Shown piece after piece: positions 36,457-45,777 of a stretch of DNA of 64,000 bases (positions are counted from its first letter, which is position 1; each line of letters begins with the position of its first letter). The stretch is from Halomonas litopenaei (GTDB taxonomy: Bacteria; Pseudomonadota; Gammaproteobacteria; Pseudomonadales; Halomonadaceae). Under the pieces are notes generated by a model. That model saw only the letters and a list, made by a program, of their open reading frames with translations, searched no databases and was not told where the DNA came from. Position numbers and translations under genes: made by a program. The stretch is taken from positions 682,001-746,000 of the forward strand of contig NZ_PXNS01000001.1 in assembly GCF_003045775.1 (NCBI RefSeq), given 5' to 3'.

Positions 36457-38163
36457 ATGATGCTCAAGGACCCTTCGACCAAGTACCGCCCCTTCGTGGC
36501 CGTGGACCTGCCTGATCGGCAGTGGCCCAGCCAGCGCATCGAGACCCCGCCCCAGTGGTGCAGCGTCGATCTGCGCGACGGTAACCAGGCGCTGATCGAT
36601 CCGATGGACCAGGAGCGCAAGCAGCGCTTCTTCGATCTGCTGGTCAAGATTGGCTTCAAGCAGATCGAGGTGGGCTTCCCCTCCGCCTCCCAGACCGATT
36701 TCGACTTCGTGCGCAGCCTGATCGAGGAAGACAAGGTCCCGGACGACGTCACCATCCAGGTACTGACCCAGGCCCGTCCGCACCTGATCGAGCGCACCTT
36801 TGAATCGCTCAAGGGCGCCAAGAACGCCATCGTTCACGTCTACAACGCCACCGATCCGGTGTTCCGTCGCGTGGTATTTAATGTCGACAAGCCCCAGTGC
36901 ATCCAGATCGCGGTCGATGCCACCACCCAGATCCGTGACCTGATGAAGGCGGCCCCCGAGACCAACTGGACCTTCCAGTATTCTCCGGAGCTGTTCACCA
37001 CCACCGAGATGGACTTTGCGGTGGAGATCGTCAATGCCGTGCGCGAGACCTTCGGGGCCAGCGCCGACAACAAGATGATCGTCAATCTGCCGGCCACGGT
37101 GGAGTGCGCCACCCCCAACAACTACGCCGACCAGATCGAGTGGTTCTGCCGCAACGTCGAGCACCGCGATCACCTGATCGTCAGCGTTCACCCCCACAAT
37201 GACCGTGGTACCGGTGTGGCCGCCGCCGAACTGACGGTGATGGCCGGCGCCGACCGGGTCGAGGGCACCCTGTTCGGCAACGGCGAGCGCACCGGCAACG
37301 TCGACATCGTCACCCTGGCGATGAACCTCTACACCCAGGGCGTCCATCCGGGCCTCGACTTTTCCAACATCACCCCGATCATGCGTGAGGTCGAGCACTG
37401 CAACCAGCTGCCGGTCCACCCGCGTCATCCCTACGTCGGCGATCTGGTGTTCACCGCCTTCTCCGGCTCTCACCAGGACGCCATCAAGAAGGGCATGGCG
37501 CTGCGCAAGGAAGACCCGGACAGCGTCTGGGCGGTGCCTTACCTGCCCATCGACCCGCTCGACGTGGGCCGCAGCTACGAGGCGGTGATCCGCGTCAACA
37601 GCCAGTCCGGCAAGGGCGGCGTCAGCTACCTGCTGGAGCAGGAGCACGGCATCGAACTGCCGCGCCGGCTGTCCATGGAGTTCAGCCTGGTGGTGCAGGA
37701 GGTGGCCGATCGGGTCGGCAAGGAGATCACCTCGGCGATGATCTACCAGACCTTCGTCGACGAGTACCTGGCCAAGACCGAGCCCTACAGCCTGGTCAGC
37801 CACCGCCTGTCGTCCGAGCCGGACAGCCCGACGGTGACGCTGGAAGCCTGCATCGCCAAGGACGGTGAGCGCCACACCATCAGCGGCGAAGGCAACGGCC
37901 CGCTGGCGGCCTTCGTCAAGGCGCTGCGCAGCGAGGGCCACGACATCGAGATCATCGACTACCACGAGCACTCCCGTGGTCAGGGCGCCGACGCCGAGGC
38001 GATCGCCTACGTCGAGGTCCGGGTCAAGGGCGAGGCGGTGTTCGGCGTCGGTACCGACGAGAGCATCACCAGCGCCTCGATCAAGGGTGTGATGAGCGCG
38101 ATCAACCGCTGCCTGTCCACCGAAGAGGTAGCGCCCAATGTCACCGCCGACAGCGTGGCCTGA
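36457..38163 (+). CDS. leuA: 2-isopropylmalate synthase (type 2, long form)
   Basis: 568 residues. Condenses acetyl-CoA with 2-ketoisovalerate, the committed step to leucine. The HMGL-like barrel has [16 protein letters not shown] and the metal site [16 protein letters not shown]; a C-terminal allosteric domain (after about residue 430) binds leucine. The long N-terminus ([20 protein letters not shown]) marks it as the LeuA type 2 form. Start ATG 36457 follows GGAGAAAACGCC. Expected control: attenuation by the upstream leader plus leucine feedback. Confidence 0.96.
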   Translation: MMLKDPSTKYRPFVAVDLPDRQWPSQRIETPPQWCSVDLRDGNQALIDPMDQERKQRFFDLLVKIGFKQIEVGFPSASQTDFDFVRSLIEEDKVPDDVTIQVLTQARPHLIERTFESLKGAKNAIVHVYNATDPVFRRVVFNVDKPQCIQIAVDATTQIRDLMKAAPETNWTFQYSPELFTTTEMDFAVEIVNAVRETFGASADNKMIVNLPATVECATPNNYADQIEWFCRNVEHRDHLIVSVHPHNDRGTGVAAAELTVMAGADRVEGTLFGNGERTGNVDIVTLAMNLYTQGVHPGLDFSNITPIMREVEHCNQLPVHPRHPYVGDLVFTAFSGSHQDAIKKGMALRKEDPDSVWAVPYLPIDPLDVGRSYEAVIRVNSQSGKGGVSYLLEQEHGIELPRRLSMEFSLVVQEVADRVGKEITSAMIYQTFVDEYLAKTEPYSLVSHRLSSEPDSPTVTLEACIAKDGERHTISGEGNGPLAAFVKALRSEGHDIEIIDYHEHSRGQGADAEAIAYVEVRVKGEAVFGVGTDESITSASIKGVMSAINRCLSTEEVAPNVTADSVA

Positions 38164-38194
38164 TCCGCGCCGCCGGCAAATGGCGTAAACGCAC

Positions 38195-38228
38195 CGCCCC
38201 CGGGGGAAACCCCGGGGGCGTTTTTTTT
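38195..38228 (+). terminator. Terminator after leuA
   Basis: CGCCCCCGGGG and CCCCGGGGGCG flank GAAA and are followed by eight T. leuA therefore stands alone; leuBCD are not in the window. Confidence 0.95.
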
Positions 38229-38247
38229 GCAGCAAGCTTGGTGTCGG

Positions 38248-39294
38248 CTACAACGGCGTCTTGCTGGCTTCGCCGGGGACCTCGCGGACCAGGGTCGGCA
38301 TCAGGAAGCCGGGCAGGCGGGTGCGCAACTCGTCGACCAGGGCGTTGGCGCGGGCGTCGGCCACGTCGAAGTGGGCTGCCCCGGACACCGGGTCGAAGGC
38401 GTGCAGGTAGTAGGGCAGTACGCCGGCCTCGAACAGCCGCTCCGAGAGCGCTTCCAACGCATCTACCGAGTCGTTCACTCCCTTGAGGATCACGCTCTGG
38501 TTGAGCAGGGTCACGCCGGCCTGCTTGAGCCGCGCGCAGGCGCCGGCTACGGCCTCGTCGATCTCGTTGGCGTGGTTGATATGCAGCACCATGACCTTCT
38601 GCAGGCGGGTGCCTGTGAGCCACTCGAGCAGGGGGCCGTCGACGCGATCGGGGATCACCACCGGCAGCCGGGTATGCAGGCGTAGTCGCTTGAGATGGGG
38701 GATGGCGTCGAGCCGCTCGACCAGCCAGGCCAGCTGGCGATCGCTGGCGGCCAGCGGATCGCCACCGGACAGGATCGCCTCGCGCAGGGTGGCGTCCTCG
38801 CGCAGGTAGTCCAGGGTGTCGTCCCACTGGCTGCGTGAGGGCGCGTTTTCCTGGTAGGGGAAGTGGCGACGGAAGCAGTAGCGGCAATTGATCGCGCAGG
38901 CGGGGCTGGTGATCAGCAGTACCCGTCCGGCGTACTTGTGGATCAGGCCGCGACGGGCGGTGTGCTGGGCCTCCTGGAGCGGATCGGTGACGTAGCCCTC
39001 AGGGCTTGTCTGCTCGGCATCCAGGGGCAGCACCTGGCGCAGCAAGGGGTCGTCCGGGTCTGCGTGGCGCATGCGCGCGGCAAAGGCCTCGGGCACACGC
39101 ACCTCGAACAGGGAGTGGCCGGCCTCGGCGCCGGGGATCAGGGAGGCGTCGAGCCCCAGGCGGCGGCACAGCTCGCGCGGGTCACGAATGGCGCCGGCCA
39201 GCTGGCGCTGCCAGCCGCCGGGGGCGGGAAGTCCCGGCTCATCCGGGGCAGAGCAATGCAAAAGCGTCGAGCTTCGGGTTATCATGCGGGCCAT
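38248..39294 (-). CDS. epmB: EF-P beta-lysylation protein (radical SAM lysine 2,3-aminomutase)
   Basis: 348 residues. Converts (S)-alpha-lysine to (R)-beta-lysine for EF-P modification. The radical-SAM cluster is CAINCRYCFRRHFPY (CxxxCxxC) at about residue 120, with ILSGGDPLAASD and VMVLHINHANEI typical of the aminomutase family. It starts at 39294 (ATG) or 39285 (second ATG). Divergent from efp across 96 bases, as in E. coli. Confidence 0.95.
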   Translation of the reverse strand: MARMITRSSTLLHCSAPDEPGLPAPGGWQRQLAGAIRDPRELCRRLGLDASLIPGAEAGHSLFEVRVPEAFAARMRHADPDDPLLRQVLPLDAEQTSPEGYVTDPLQEAQHTARRGLIHKYAGRVLLITSPACAINCRYCFRRHFPYQENAPSRSQWDDTLDYLREDATLREAILSGGDPLAASDRQLAWLVERLDAIPHLKRLRLHTRLPVVIPDRVDGPLLEWLTGTRLQKVMVLHINHANEIDEAVAGACARLKQAGVTLLNQSVILKGVNDSVDALEALSERLFEAGVLPYYLHAFDPVSGAAHFDVADARANALVDELRTRLPGFLMPTLVREVPGEASKTPL

Positions 39295-39390
39295 CCATCG
39301 ATGCGTGCGAGGGGCTTGTCCTCGCAAAATGTCAGTTGAGTGCCGCTCTGAGCCGATGGCCGGGCCGGGCACCGAAAGGAACGAGATCTC

Positions 39391-39957
39391 ATGGCGAACT
39401 ATTCTACCAACGAATTCAAGGGCGGTCTGAAGGTGATGCTCGACGGTGACCCCTGTGCCATCGTCGAGAACGAATTCGTCAAGCCCGGCAAGGGCCAGGC
39501 CTTCAACCGCGTGAAGCTGCGCAACCTGATGACCGGCCGCGTGTGGGAGCGTACCTTCAAGTCCGGCGAGTCGCTGGAAGGCGCCGACGTCATGGATCTG
39601 GACATGGAGTACCTCTACACCGACGGTGACATGTGGTACTTCATGAAGACCGACGGTTCCTTCGAGCAGTACGCCGTCGAGAAGAAGGCCCTGGGCGACA
39701 GCGACAAGTGGCTCAAGGAGCAGGTGGTGTACACCGTGACCCTGTGGAACGACAACGCCATCTCGGTCTCCCCGCCCAACTTCATCGAGCTGGAAGTGGT
39801 CGAGACCGACCCGGGCCTCAAGGGCGACACCGCCCAGGGCGGCTCCAAGCCGGCGACCCTGTCCTCCGGCGCGGTGGTGCGCGTTCCCCTGTTCATCAAC
39901 CAGGGCGAAGTGCTCAAGATCGACACCCGTAGCGGCGATTACGTCTCCCGCGCCTGA
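39391..39957 (+). CDS. efp: Elongation factor P
   Basis: 188 residues. Relieves ribosome stalling at polyproline. The target Lys34 is present in [12 protein letters not shown], so it is a lysine-type EF-P modified by EpmA/EpmB. Three domains: KOW-like N-terminus, then two OB-folds ending ...[27 protein letters not shown] precedes the ATG. epmA is just downstream after a terminator-like palindrome. Confidence 0.97.
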   Translation: MANYSTNEFKGGLKVMLDGDPCAIVENEFVKPGKGQAFNRVKLRNLMTGRVWERTFKSGESLEGADVMDLDMEYLYTDGDMWYFMKTDGSFEQYAVEKKALGDSDKWLKEQVVYTVTLWNDNAISVSPPNFIELEVVETDPGLKGDTAQGGSKPATLSSGAVVRVPLFINQGEVLKIDTRSGDYVSRA

Positions 39958-39999
39958 GGCGAGGGCGATATCCCCGGATCGGCAGATCGAGATACAGAC

Positions 40000-40025
40000 A
40001 AAGGCCACGCGATCGCGTGGCCTTT
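40000..40025 (+). terminator. Palindrome between efp and epmA
   Basis: A perfect 26-base palindrome, AAAGGCCACGCG and its complement about a central AT, ending CCTTT. It lies 42 bases after efp, so it probably reduces read-through into epmA. Confidence 0.75.
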
Positions 40026-40055
40026 GTCGTTTGGGCAAGTGGTAAGGAACGAACG

Positions 40056-41027
40056 ATGACAGACTGGCAACCCACGGCCTCGCTGGACACCCTGCGCCGC
40101 CGCGCCGTGCTGATGCAGCGGGTGCGCGGTTTCTTTGTCGAGCGCGGCGTGCTCGAGGTGGAGACCCCCTGTCTCGGTCACGGCGGCAGCACCGACGTGC
40201 ACCTGGCGTCGCTGTCCTGTCGAGCGGTCACCCCGGCGGGCAGCGAAACCCTGTGGTTGCAGACGTCGCCGGAATTTCACATGAAGCGCCTGCTGGCGGC
40301 CGGCAGTGGGCCGATCTTCCAGATCGCCCGCAGCTTTCGCGACGGCGAGGTGGGACGCCGCCACAATATCGAGTTCAGCATGCTGGAGTGGTATCGCCCG
40401 GGCTGGAGTCTCGATGCTTTGATCGAAGAAACCCAGGCGCTGATCCGCGAGGTGCTGCCGTTCGATCCTGGCCCGACGCGAAAGCGTCGCTATCGCGAGC
40501 TGTTTGGCGAGGTGCTGGATATCGATCCTTTTGAGGTGGAAATCGCATCACTTCGACGTCTTGCCGGTGAACGCGGTGGCCTCGACATGGCCGAGGCGCC
40601 GCGCGATGAGTGTCTCGACCTGCTGATGAGCCTCGTCATCGAGCCCGAGCTAGGCCGCGACGGCATCGACGTGGTGCTGGATTACCCGGCCAGCCAGGCG
40701 GCGTTGGCCCGGCGTCACCAGGACCCCCGCGACGGCGCCTGGGTGGCCTCGCGCTTCGAGGTGTATCTCGATGGGCTAGAGCTTGCCAACGGCTATGACG
40801 AGCTGACCGATGTGGACGAACAGCGCGCACGCTTCGCCGACGACAATCGCGCCAGGCGTGAGGAAGGCCTTGCCGAGGTCGACGTCGACGAGCGCCTGCT
40901 GGCGGCGCTGGGCGCCGGCATGCCCGAGGGCAGCGGGGTCGCCCTGGGACTCGACCGGCTGATCCAGCTGGCGCTGGGCAAGTCGCGTCTTGAAGAAGTG
41001 ATCGCCTTTCCCACACCGCGCTGTTGA
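40056..41027 (+). CDS. epmA: EF-P lysyltransferase EpmA (LysRS-like)
   Basis: 323 residues. Ligates beta-lysine to Lys34 of EF-P. It is the catalytic core of class II lysyl-tRNA synthetase without the anticodon domain: motif 2 FQIARSFRDGEVGRRHNIEF and motif 3 GVALGLDRLIQLALGK are clear, with ETPCLGHGGSTDVHLASL near the N-terminus. ATG 40056 follows TAAGGAACGAACG. With efp and epmB it completes the beta-lysylation set. Confidence 0.95.
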   Translation: MTDWQPTASLDTLRRRAVLMQRVRGFFVERGVLEVETPCLGHGGSTDVHLASLSCRAVTPAGSETLWLQTSPEFHMKRLLAAGSGPIFQIARSFRDGEVGRRHNIEFSMLEWYRPGWSLDALIEETQALIREVLPFDPGPTRKRRYRELFGEVLDIDPFEVEIASLRRLAGERGGLDMAEAPRDECLDLLMSLVIEPELGRDGIDVVLDYPASQAALARRHQDPRDGAWVASRFEVYLDGLELANGYDELTDVDEQRARFADDNRARREEGLAEVDVDERLLAALGAGMPEGSGVALGLDRLIQLALGKSRLEEVIAFPTPRC

Positions 41028-41111
41028 GGGGGGCTGTTGTCGTAAAGTTGAGAAGTTGTTCCCAGCTCCTTGGTAATAATTGGTCAGTCGTTATTCGTGC
41101 ATGATTATTTT

Positions 41112-41588
41112 TTAGTCATTGGAATGTGGCTCATACCTTCCGGATGATATGTTTTCTTGGGCTTCATTTATTTCATTTTGTTCTCTAACCAAAACTGCAT
41201 AGTCAGAGAAGTTTAAAAGAAAGGCTCTGAAGAAATAATTTTGATCCGGTTCAAACTCGACGGGAATGTACTGAGGAAATATTCCTCCTGATAGCTTGTA
41301 TTCATAGTTTCCTGGCTTGACTTCAAAATAACCATACTCACCGGTGTTTAATGATAGTTCTGGGTATCCTTTTATTTCGAAGTCGACATCTGAACCCGCT
41401 CCTAGTATCCCAGTTTTCCATTGGTAAACGTATACCCCAGACTTCCCGTGGGTTGGTGACCTAAAGTCAGAGGTTGTGTCAAGATTAAGGTCTTTATAGT
41501 CTGTGGCGGCGCAACCAGAAATAAAAGAAAATGCAATTAGAAATAGTGTTCTTTTCAATCTTCTAGTCTCTTGGTATTTGGCTTTCAA
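41112..41588 (-). CDS. Putative lipoprotein, unknown function
   Basis: 158 residues. A Lys/Arg N-terminus, a hydrophobic segment (TLFLIAFSFISGC) and a lipobox-like ISGC predict a lipoprotein. The mature part is a beta-rich domain (VYVYQWKTGILGAGSDVDFE ... LNTGEYGYFEVKPGNYEYKL) resembling the DUF2846 group, whose function is not known. Base composition is clearly lower in GC than the flanking genes, suggesting a later arrival. No obvious partner gene. Confidence 0.65.
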   Translation of the reverse strand: MKAKYQETRRLKRTLFLIAFSFISGCAATDYKDLNLDTTSDFRSPTHGKSGVYVYQWKTGILGAGSDVDFEIKGYPELSLNTGEYGYFEVKPGNYEYKLSGGIFPQYIPVEFEPDQNYFFRAFLLNFSDYAVLVREQNEINEAQENISSGRYEPHSND

Positions 41589-41932
41589 GCTGTCGATAGT
41601 GTAAGTTTTAAAGTTTTATACTTTGAGGCTTGGTTTTTTGTCGCCATCTGTTTTCTCTGCAATCGATACTGAATTTTTCACGTTTTTAATGTTTTTATTT
41701 ATGCTGCAGCGTTGGTTGGATTTTTTGTGGTTGAGATGCTTGATTAAAAATTCTGGTTAGGGCGAGCGAGTTTTGCAAAATTTTTTAGTATTTTCAAGTA
41801 AATTGTCGACGGGGGTAGGAAGATGAATGTATGAAGTGATTTTTCTGGTTTATGTTTCGTTGAAACGATAACCTAAGAGCGCACAGGAAGTGAGTGTTGA
41901 TTACTTGCTGCATTTTGTTGAGAGGAATCTCA
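41589..41932. other. AT-rich gene-free stretch
   Basis: No frame here is convincing as a gene on either strand. Composition is strikingly AT-rich (runs such as GTTTTTAATGTTTTTATTT) compared with epmA and psd on each side. It forms a low-GC islet together with the lipoprotein gene. Confidence 0.6.
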
Positions 41933-41958
41933 AAAGGGGCGGCCACCGCCGCCCCTTT
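41933..41958 (-). terminator. Terminator for psd (minus strand)
   Basis: AAAGGGGCGGC and GCCGCCCCTTT enclose CACC, with a T run on the minus-strand side (CCTTTTGAG). It lies 63 bases after the psd stop codon and could act on both strands. Confidence 0.8.
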
Positions 41959-42021
41959 CAATAGTGTTCTCATGCCAAAGGCGTTGTCATGCCACCGGCG
42001 TTGCCGACACACCTTGGCGCT

Positions 42022-42921
42022 TCAGTCCGCGCTGGCGGTCGCTTCGTCGTCTGCCGTCGCCGGTGCTGCGCTGGTTCCCGGCTCGCCGCCCAGGCGTTGG
42101 CCCATGCTCACCGCGACGGGGCTGCCGGCCTTGCCGCTCAAGGCATCGAAGTCGACCTTTTCGGCGAAGGCCATGACCACGGTGGAGCCGAGCTTAAAGC
42201 GGCCCATCTCGGCACCCTTGGCGAGGTGAATCGGGCGATCGAAGCGGACACGCTCGACCCGGCCGGACTGCGGTGTCACCTGGCCGGCCCACACCGTTTC
42301 AATGGCGGCGACGATCATCGCGCCCACCAGCACCAGCACCATGGGGCCGTGTTCGGTCTCGAAGTGGCACACCAGCCGCTCGTTGCGGGCGAACAGGCCC
42401 GGGACGTGGCGGGTGGTGGCGTCGTTGACCGAGAACAGGCGCCCGGGCACGTAGACCATCTCGGTCAGGGTGCCGGCAAGCGGCATGTGCACCCGGTGGT
42501 AGTCCTTGGGCGACAGGTAGACGGTGGCGAAGCTGCCGCTCTGGTAGCGGGTGGCCGCCCTGGGGTCCCCACCGAGCAGCTCGGTCATGCTGAAGCGATG
42601 GCCCTTGGCCTGGACCAGCCGACCATGGTCGATGGCGCCCCATTGGGACAGGGTGCCGTCGGCGGGGCACAACAGGCCGTCTTCCAGCGGGCGGGCGCCG
42701 GCCGCCAGCGCCCGGGTGAAGAAGGCGTTGAAGCTCGGGTAGACCCTGGGGTCCGATTCCACCGCCTGGCTCATGTCGACCTTGAAGCGCTTGATGAAGG
42801 CGCGGATCAACAGGTTCTTGAGCCAGCCGATACGGCAGTCGGCAAGCAGACCGACCAGGCGCGACAGCAGGTGGTGGGGGATGGGGTACTGGATCAGGGA
42901 AAACAGCTTGGCGAGGGTCAC
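42022..42921 (-). CDS. psd: Phosphatidylserine decarboxylase proenzyme
   Basis: 299 residues, GTG start. Membrane-associated enzyme that makes phosphatidylethanolamine. The self-cleavage site LGST, which gives the pyruvoyl Ser, lies in [13 protein letters not shown] near residue 250, and [18 protein letters not shown] and [20 protein letters not shown] are family signatures. An Ala/Thr/Asp-rich tail of about 25 residues follows the family core. The ribosome site is poor (GGAGA is 16 bases off). Next to it is a MITE remnant, then the rhodanese and rsgA genes. Confidence 0.95.
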   Translation of the reverse strand: MTLAKLFSLIQYPIPHHLLSRLVGLLADCRIGWLKNLLIRAFIKRFKVDMSQAVESDPRVYPSFNAFFTRALAAGARPLEDGLLCPADGTLSQWGAIDHGRLVQAKGHRFSMTELLGGDPRAATRYQSGSFATVYLSPKDYHRVHMPLAGTLTEMVYVPGRLFSVNDATTRHVPGLFARNERLVCHFETEHGPMVLVLVGAMIVAAIETVWAGQVTPQSGRVERVRFDRPIHLAKGAEMGRFKLGSTVVMAFAEKVDFDALSGKAGSPVAVSMGQRLGGEPGTSAAPATADDEATASAD

Positions 42922-42994
42922 GAAGGGACGATCTCCGGGTGGTCAATGACGCGCACGCGGCCTCACGGCCGCGCCGCTGGTGTAATCAAGTGCC

Positions 42995-43048
42995 CTAGGC
43001 TCAGTCCGAAAAGTCGACGAGCGCAGATACTTTTCAGACAAGCCCTAG
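42995..43048 (+). mobile_element. Internally deleted MITE-like element, copy 3
   Basis: A 54-bp version of the 147-bp element: left end CTAGGCTCAGTCCGAAAAGT and on to GACGAGCG, then the right end ATACTTTTCAGACAAGCCCTAG directly joined. About 93 internal bases are missing. It lies between psd and the rhodanese gene. Confidence 0.85.
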
Positions 43049-43069
43049 ATGGGCAGAGGAACAAGGGCG

Positions 43070-43900
43070 TCAGTGTTCGATGGGGGTATCGTCGCGATTG
43101 CCCCACTCCTTCCACGAGCCCGGGTAGGCACGCATGCGTTCGAACCCCAGTGCCTTGCCTACCAGCCAGGTGAAGCCGCTGCGATGGTGGGTCTGGCAGT
43201 GAGTGACCACTTCCATATCCGGGGTGATACCCATGGCGCCCAGTTCGGTGATCAGCTCGGCGTAGTCGCGCAGGCGAAGTGAGCGCTCACGGTCCATGGC
43301 GTCGGTCCACTCCATGTTGACCGCTCCGGGCAGGTGGCCGAGGTGCCGGTTCTGGCCCTTGTTGCCATCGAACTCGTCGACGGAGCGGGCATCCCAGATG
43401 GCGAAGTTGTCGCTGCCCAGGCGCTCTTCAAGCTCGAGTCGGTCGATCGCGACCTCGGGATTGAGGACCTCGGCCTGGTAGTTCGAGGGCTCCGGCGCAT
43501 GGTCTTCGGTGGACTGTGGCAGCCCCTCGTCACGCCAGGCGTGAATGCCGCCATTCAGGTAGGAATAGCGCTTGTGGCCAATCAGCTCCAGCGTCCACAG
43601 CAGGCGCCCGGCCCAGCCGCCGCCCTCATCATCGTAGGCGACCACGTGGGTGTCCCGGGTCAGGCCCAGCGACGAGAACAGTTGTGACAGGGCCTCTTCA
43701 TCGGGGACGTCGTTGGGGACGTCGCCGGAACCTTTCAGCAGACGACGATGGTCGAGAAAGATCGCGCCGGGCACATGGCCCTCGGCGTAGCTTTCCGCCT
43801 TCAGCGGCACGTCGATCACCAGGATGTCCTCGTGATCCAGCACGCCGGCGAGTTCCTCGGGCTCGGCGATCAAGGGCAACAGATTGTCTTCTGAGCTCAT
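43070..43900 (-). CDS. Two-domain sulfurtransferase (rhodanese/MST family)
   Basis: 276 residues: an N-terminal inactive rhodanese domain and a C-terminal catalytic domain with the active-site Cys in VTHCQTHHRSGF. It transfers sulfur from thiosulfate or 3-mercaptopyruvate to an acceptor; the CQTHHRSG loop does not settle which. ATG 43900 follows AGGAGA; eight residues more are possible upstream. Gene order psd-rhodanese-rsgA-orn is conserved in related gammaproteobacteria. Confidence 0.88.
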   Translation of the reverse strand: MSSEDNLLPLIAEPEELAGVLDHEDILVIDVPLKAESYAEGHVPGAIFLDHRRLLKGSGDVPNDVPDEEALSQLFSSLGLTRDTHVVAYDDEGGGWAGRLLWTLELIGHKRYSYLNGGIHAWRDEGLPQSTEDHAPEPSNYQAEVLNPEVAIDRLELEERLGSDNFAIWDARSVDEFDGNKGQNRHLGHLPGAVNMEWTDAMDRERSLRLRDYAELITELGAMGITPDMEVVTHCQTHHRSGFTWLVGKALGFERMRAYPGSWKEWGNRDDTPIEH

Positions 43901-43990
43901 GGTTCTCTCCTGGCGGATCCACACGGATGAAAGGGGCGGGCGCTGTGTCTGGCGCCTGGCACTTCGCGAGGGGACGCTACTGGCGTTTCC

Positions 43991-45022
43991 CTATTGGCTA
44001 TCCAGACTATCGACGATACGACGATAACTGGCAAAGCGTTCGGGGTGAATCGCCCCCTCGTCGATGGCGTCGCGAATGGCGCAGCCCGGCTCCTGCCGGT
44101 GGCGGCAGTCGCGGAAGCGACACAGGCCGAGGTAAGGGGCGAATTCGATAAAGCCCTCGGTGACCTCGCGCTCTGTCAGGTGAGTGAGGCCAAACTCGCG
44201 GATGCCGGGGGAGTCGATCAGCTCGCCCGAGGCCAGGCTCTCGTCCGGTGCGGGCAGGTGGTAGAGCTGGGCGGTGGTGGTGGTGTGGCGACCCTTGCGC
44301 GAGTCCTCCGACAGCGCGCCGATGCGCAACTGTTCGTCGGGCAGCAGGCGGTCGATCAGTGAGGACTTGCCGACCCCGCTCTGGCCGACGAATACCGAGG
44401 TGCGGTCGGCGAGCTGGGCGTAAAGGGCGTCGAGTCCGCCGTCGACCTCGGTGGAGGTAGCCACCACCTGGTAGCCGATGCCGCGGTAGCGGTCGAGCAG
44501 CCCGCGCAGTTCGCCGCCCTCGTCGGGCAGCAGGTCGGTCTTGTTGAGCACCAGTACCGGGGTGATGCCGGTGGCCTCGGCCGCCACCAGGTAGCGATCG
44601 ATCAGGCCAGCGTGGGGCTCTGGCTCCACCGCGAAGACGATCAGGATCTGGTCGATATTGGCCGCCACGGGCTTGAGTAGCCCGCGCATATCCGGGCGTT
44701 CGAGCACATTGTCGCGCTCGCCTCGGGCCACCACCACGCCGCTGCCGTCCTCGCCGGCCCGCCAGATGACGCGGTCTCCGGTGACCAGGCCCTCGAGGTT
44801 GGCGCGCAGATGGCAGCGGGTGGGCGTCTCGCCGGCACGGCTGGCGACGTCCAGGGTCCGTCCGAAGTGAGCGATCACTCGGCCGTCGCGCTCGGCGCCG
44901 TATTCGCCGGCGGCAAGCTTTTCGTCGTCCTGGCCGGCCTTTCTGGCGGCGCGCTCGGCGCGTTCGGCCTGGATCTTCTCGATGCGCCAGCGCTGCTGGC
45001 GGCTCAACTTGCGTTTGCTCAT
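43991..45022 (-). CDS. rsgA: Ribosome small subunit-dependent GTPase A
   Basis: 343 residues. Late 30S assembly GTPase. Circularly permuted motifs: G4 NKTD (LVLNKTDLLP) precedes G1 GQSGVGKSSLIDRLLPDE and G3 DSPG (LIDSPGIREF). An N-terminal OB-fold and a C-terminal zinc site CRFRDCRHRQEPGC complete it. The start at ATG 45022 has no strong ribosome site; GTG 45028 is an alternative. Divergent from orn over 92 bases. Confidence 0.95.
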   Translation of the reverse strand: MSKRKLSRQQRWRIEKIQAERAERAARKAGQDDEKLAAGEYGAERDGRVIAHFGRTLDVASRAGETPTRCHLRANLEGLVTGDRVIWRAGEDGSGVVVARGERDNVLERPDMRGLLKPVAANIDQILIVFAVEPEPHAGLIDRYLVAAEATGITPVLVLNKTDLLPDEGGELRGLLDRYRGIGYQVVATSTEVDGGLDALYAQLADRTSVFVGQSGVGKSSLIDRLLPDEQLRIGALSEDSRKGRHTTTTAQLYHLPAPDESLASGELIDSPGIREFGLTHLTEREVTEGFIEFAPYLGLCRFRDCRHRQEPGCAIRDAIDEGAIHPERFASYRRIVDSLDSQ

Positions 45023-45037
45023 GAGCACCCGATGGTC

Positions 45038-45060
45038 GGTACAATGGTCGGCATTGTACC
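45038..45060. promoter_or_regulatory. Symmetric divergent -10 elements of rsgA and orn
   Basis: GGTACAAT (45038-45045) and its complement ATTGTACC (45053-45060) are 7 bases apart. Each arm contains TACAAT, a good -10, one per strand, facing outward toward orn and rsgA. No convincing -35 elements were found, so this is a probable shared promoter or operator. Confidence 0.5.
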
Positions 45061-45114
45061 TACACGCACAGCCCCTGTCCCGACAAGGGCCACCGCCTGA
45101 TCAAGGAAGCGACG

Positions 45115-45726
45115 ATGTCCGATGCCAGCGCCAGCCCCGACGATACCCTCAACCCGCGTCCTGACGATGCCAAGACCGGCCCGCGAAACGACGCCCTGAT
45201 CTGGATCGACCTGGAGATGACCGGGCTCGACCCGGAGCGTGAACGCATTATCGAGGTGGCCACCCTGGTCACCGACGGCGAGCTCAATGTCATCGCCGAG
45301 GGGCCGGTGATCGCGGTTCACCAGAGCGACGCACTGCTGTCCGGCATGGATGAGTGGAATACCCGTACCCACGGCAATTCCGGGCTGGTCGAGCGGGTGC
45401 GCAAGAGCCAGATCGATACCCGCGAGGCCGAGCGCAGGACGCTCGAGTTTCTCTCAGCCCACGTGGCCCCAGGCACCTCGCCGATGTGCGGCAACTCGAT
45501 CCACCAGGACCGGCGCTTTCTGGAGCGCGAGATGCCCGAGCTGTGGGCATTTTTCCACTACCGCAATCTCGACGTCTCGACCTTGAAGGAGCTGGCCAAG
45601 CGCTGGAATCCCCAGGCGCTGGAGGGCTTTTCCAAGCGCAACGTGCACCTGGCCATGGACGACATCAAGGAATCCATCGCCGAACTCGCGCACTATCGCA
45701 AGACGTTCCTCAAGGCTGGGGAATAG
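45115..45726 (+). CDS. orn: Oligoribonuclease
   Basis: 203 residues. 3'-5' exoribonuclease that degrades 2-5-mers, including pGpG from c-di-GMP turnover. DEDDh residues are in [20 protein letters not shown] and the later [18 protein letters not shown]. It has about 20 extra, disordered N-terminal residues (Asp/Pro/Ser-rich) before the family start ALIWIDLE. Divergent from rsgA, as in E. coli. Confidence 0.95.
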   Translation: MSDASASPDDTLNPRPDDAKTGPRNDALIWIDLEMTGLDPERERIIEVATLVTDGELNVIAEGPVIAVHQSDALLSGMDEWNTRTHGNSGLVERVRKSQIDTREAERRTLEFLSAHVAPGTSPMCGNSIHQDRRFLEREMPELWAFFHYRNLDVSTLKELAKRWNPQALEGFSKRNVHLAMDDIKESIAELAHYRKTFLKAGE

Positions 45727-45777
45727 TCAGCAGTTGACGCTGGGTTCGAGGCGAGGGGCGCGTTTAGCTCGAGACGC

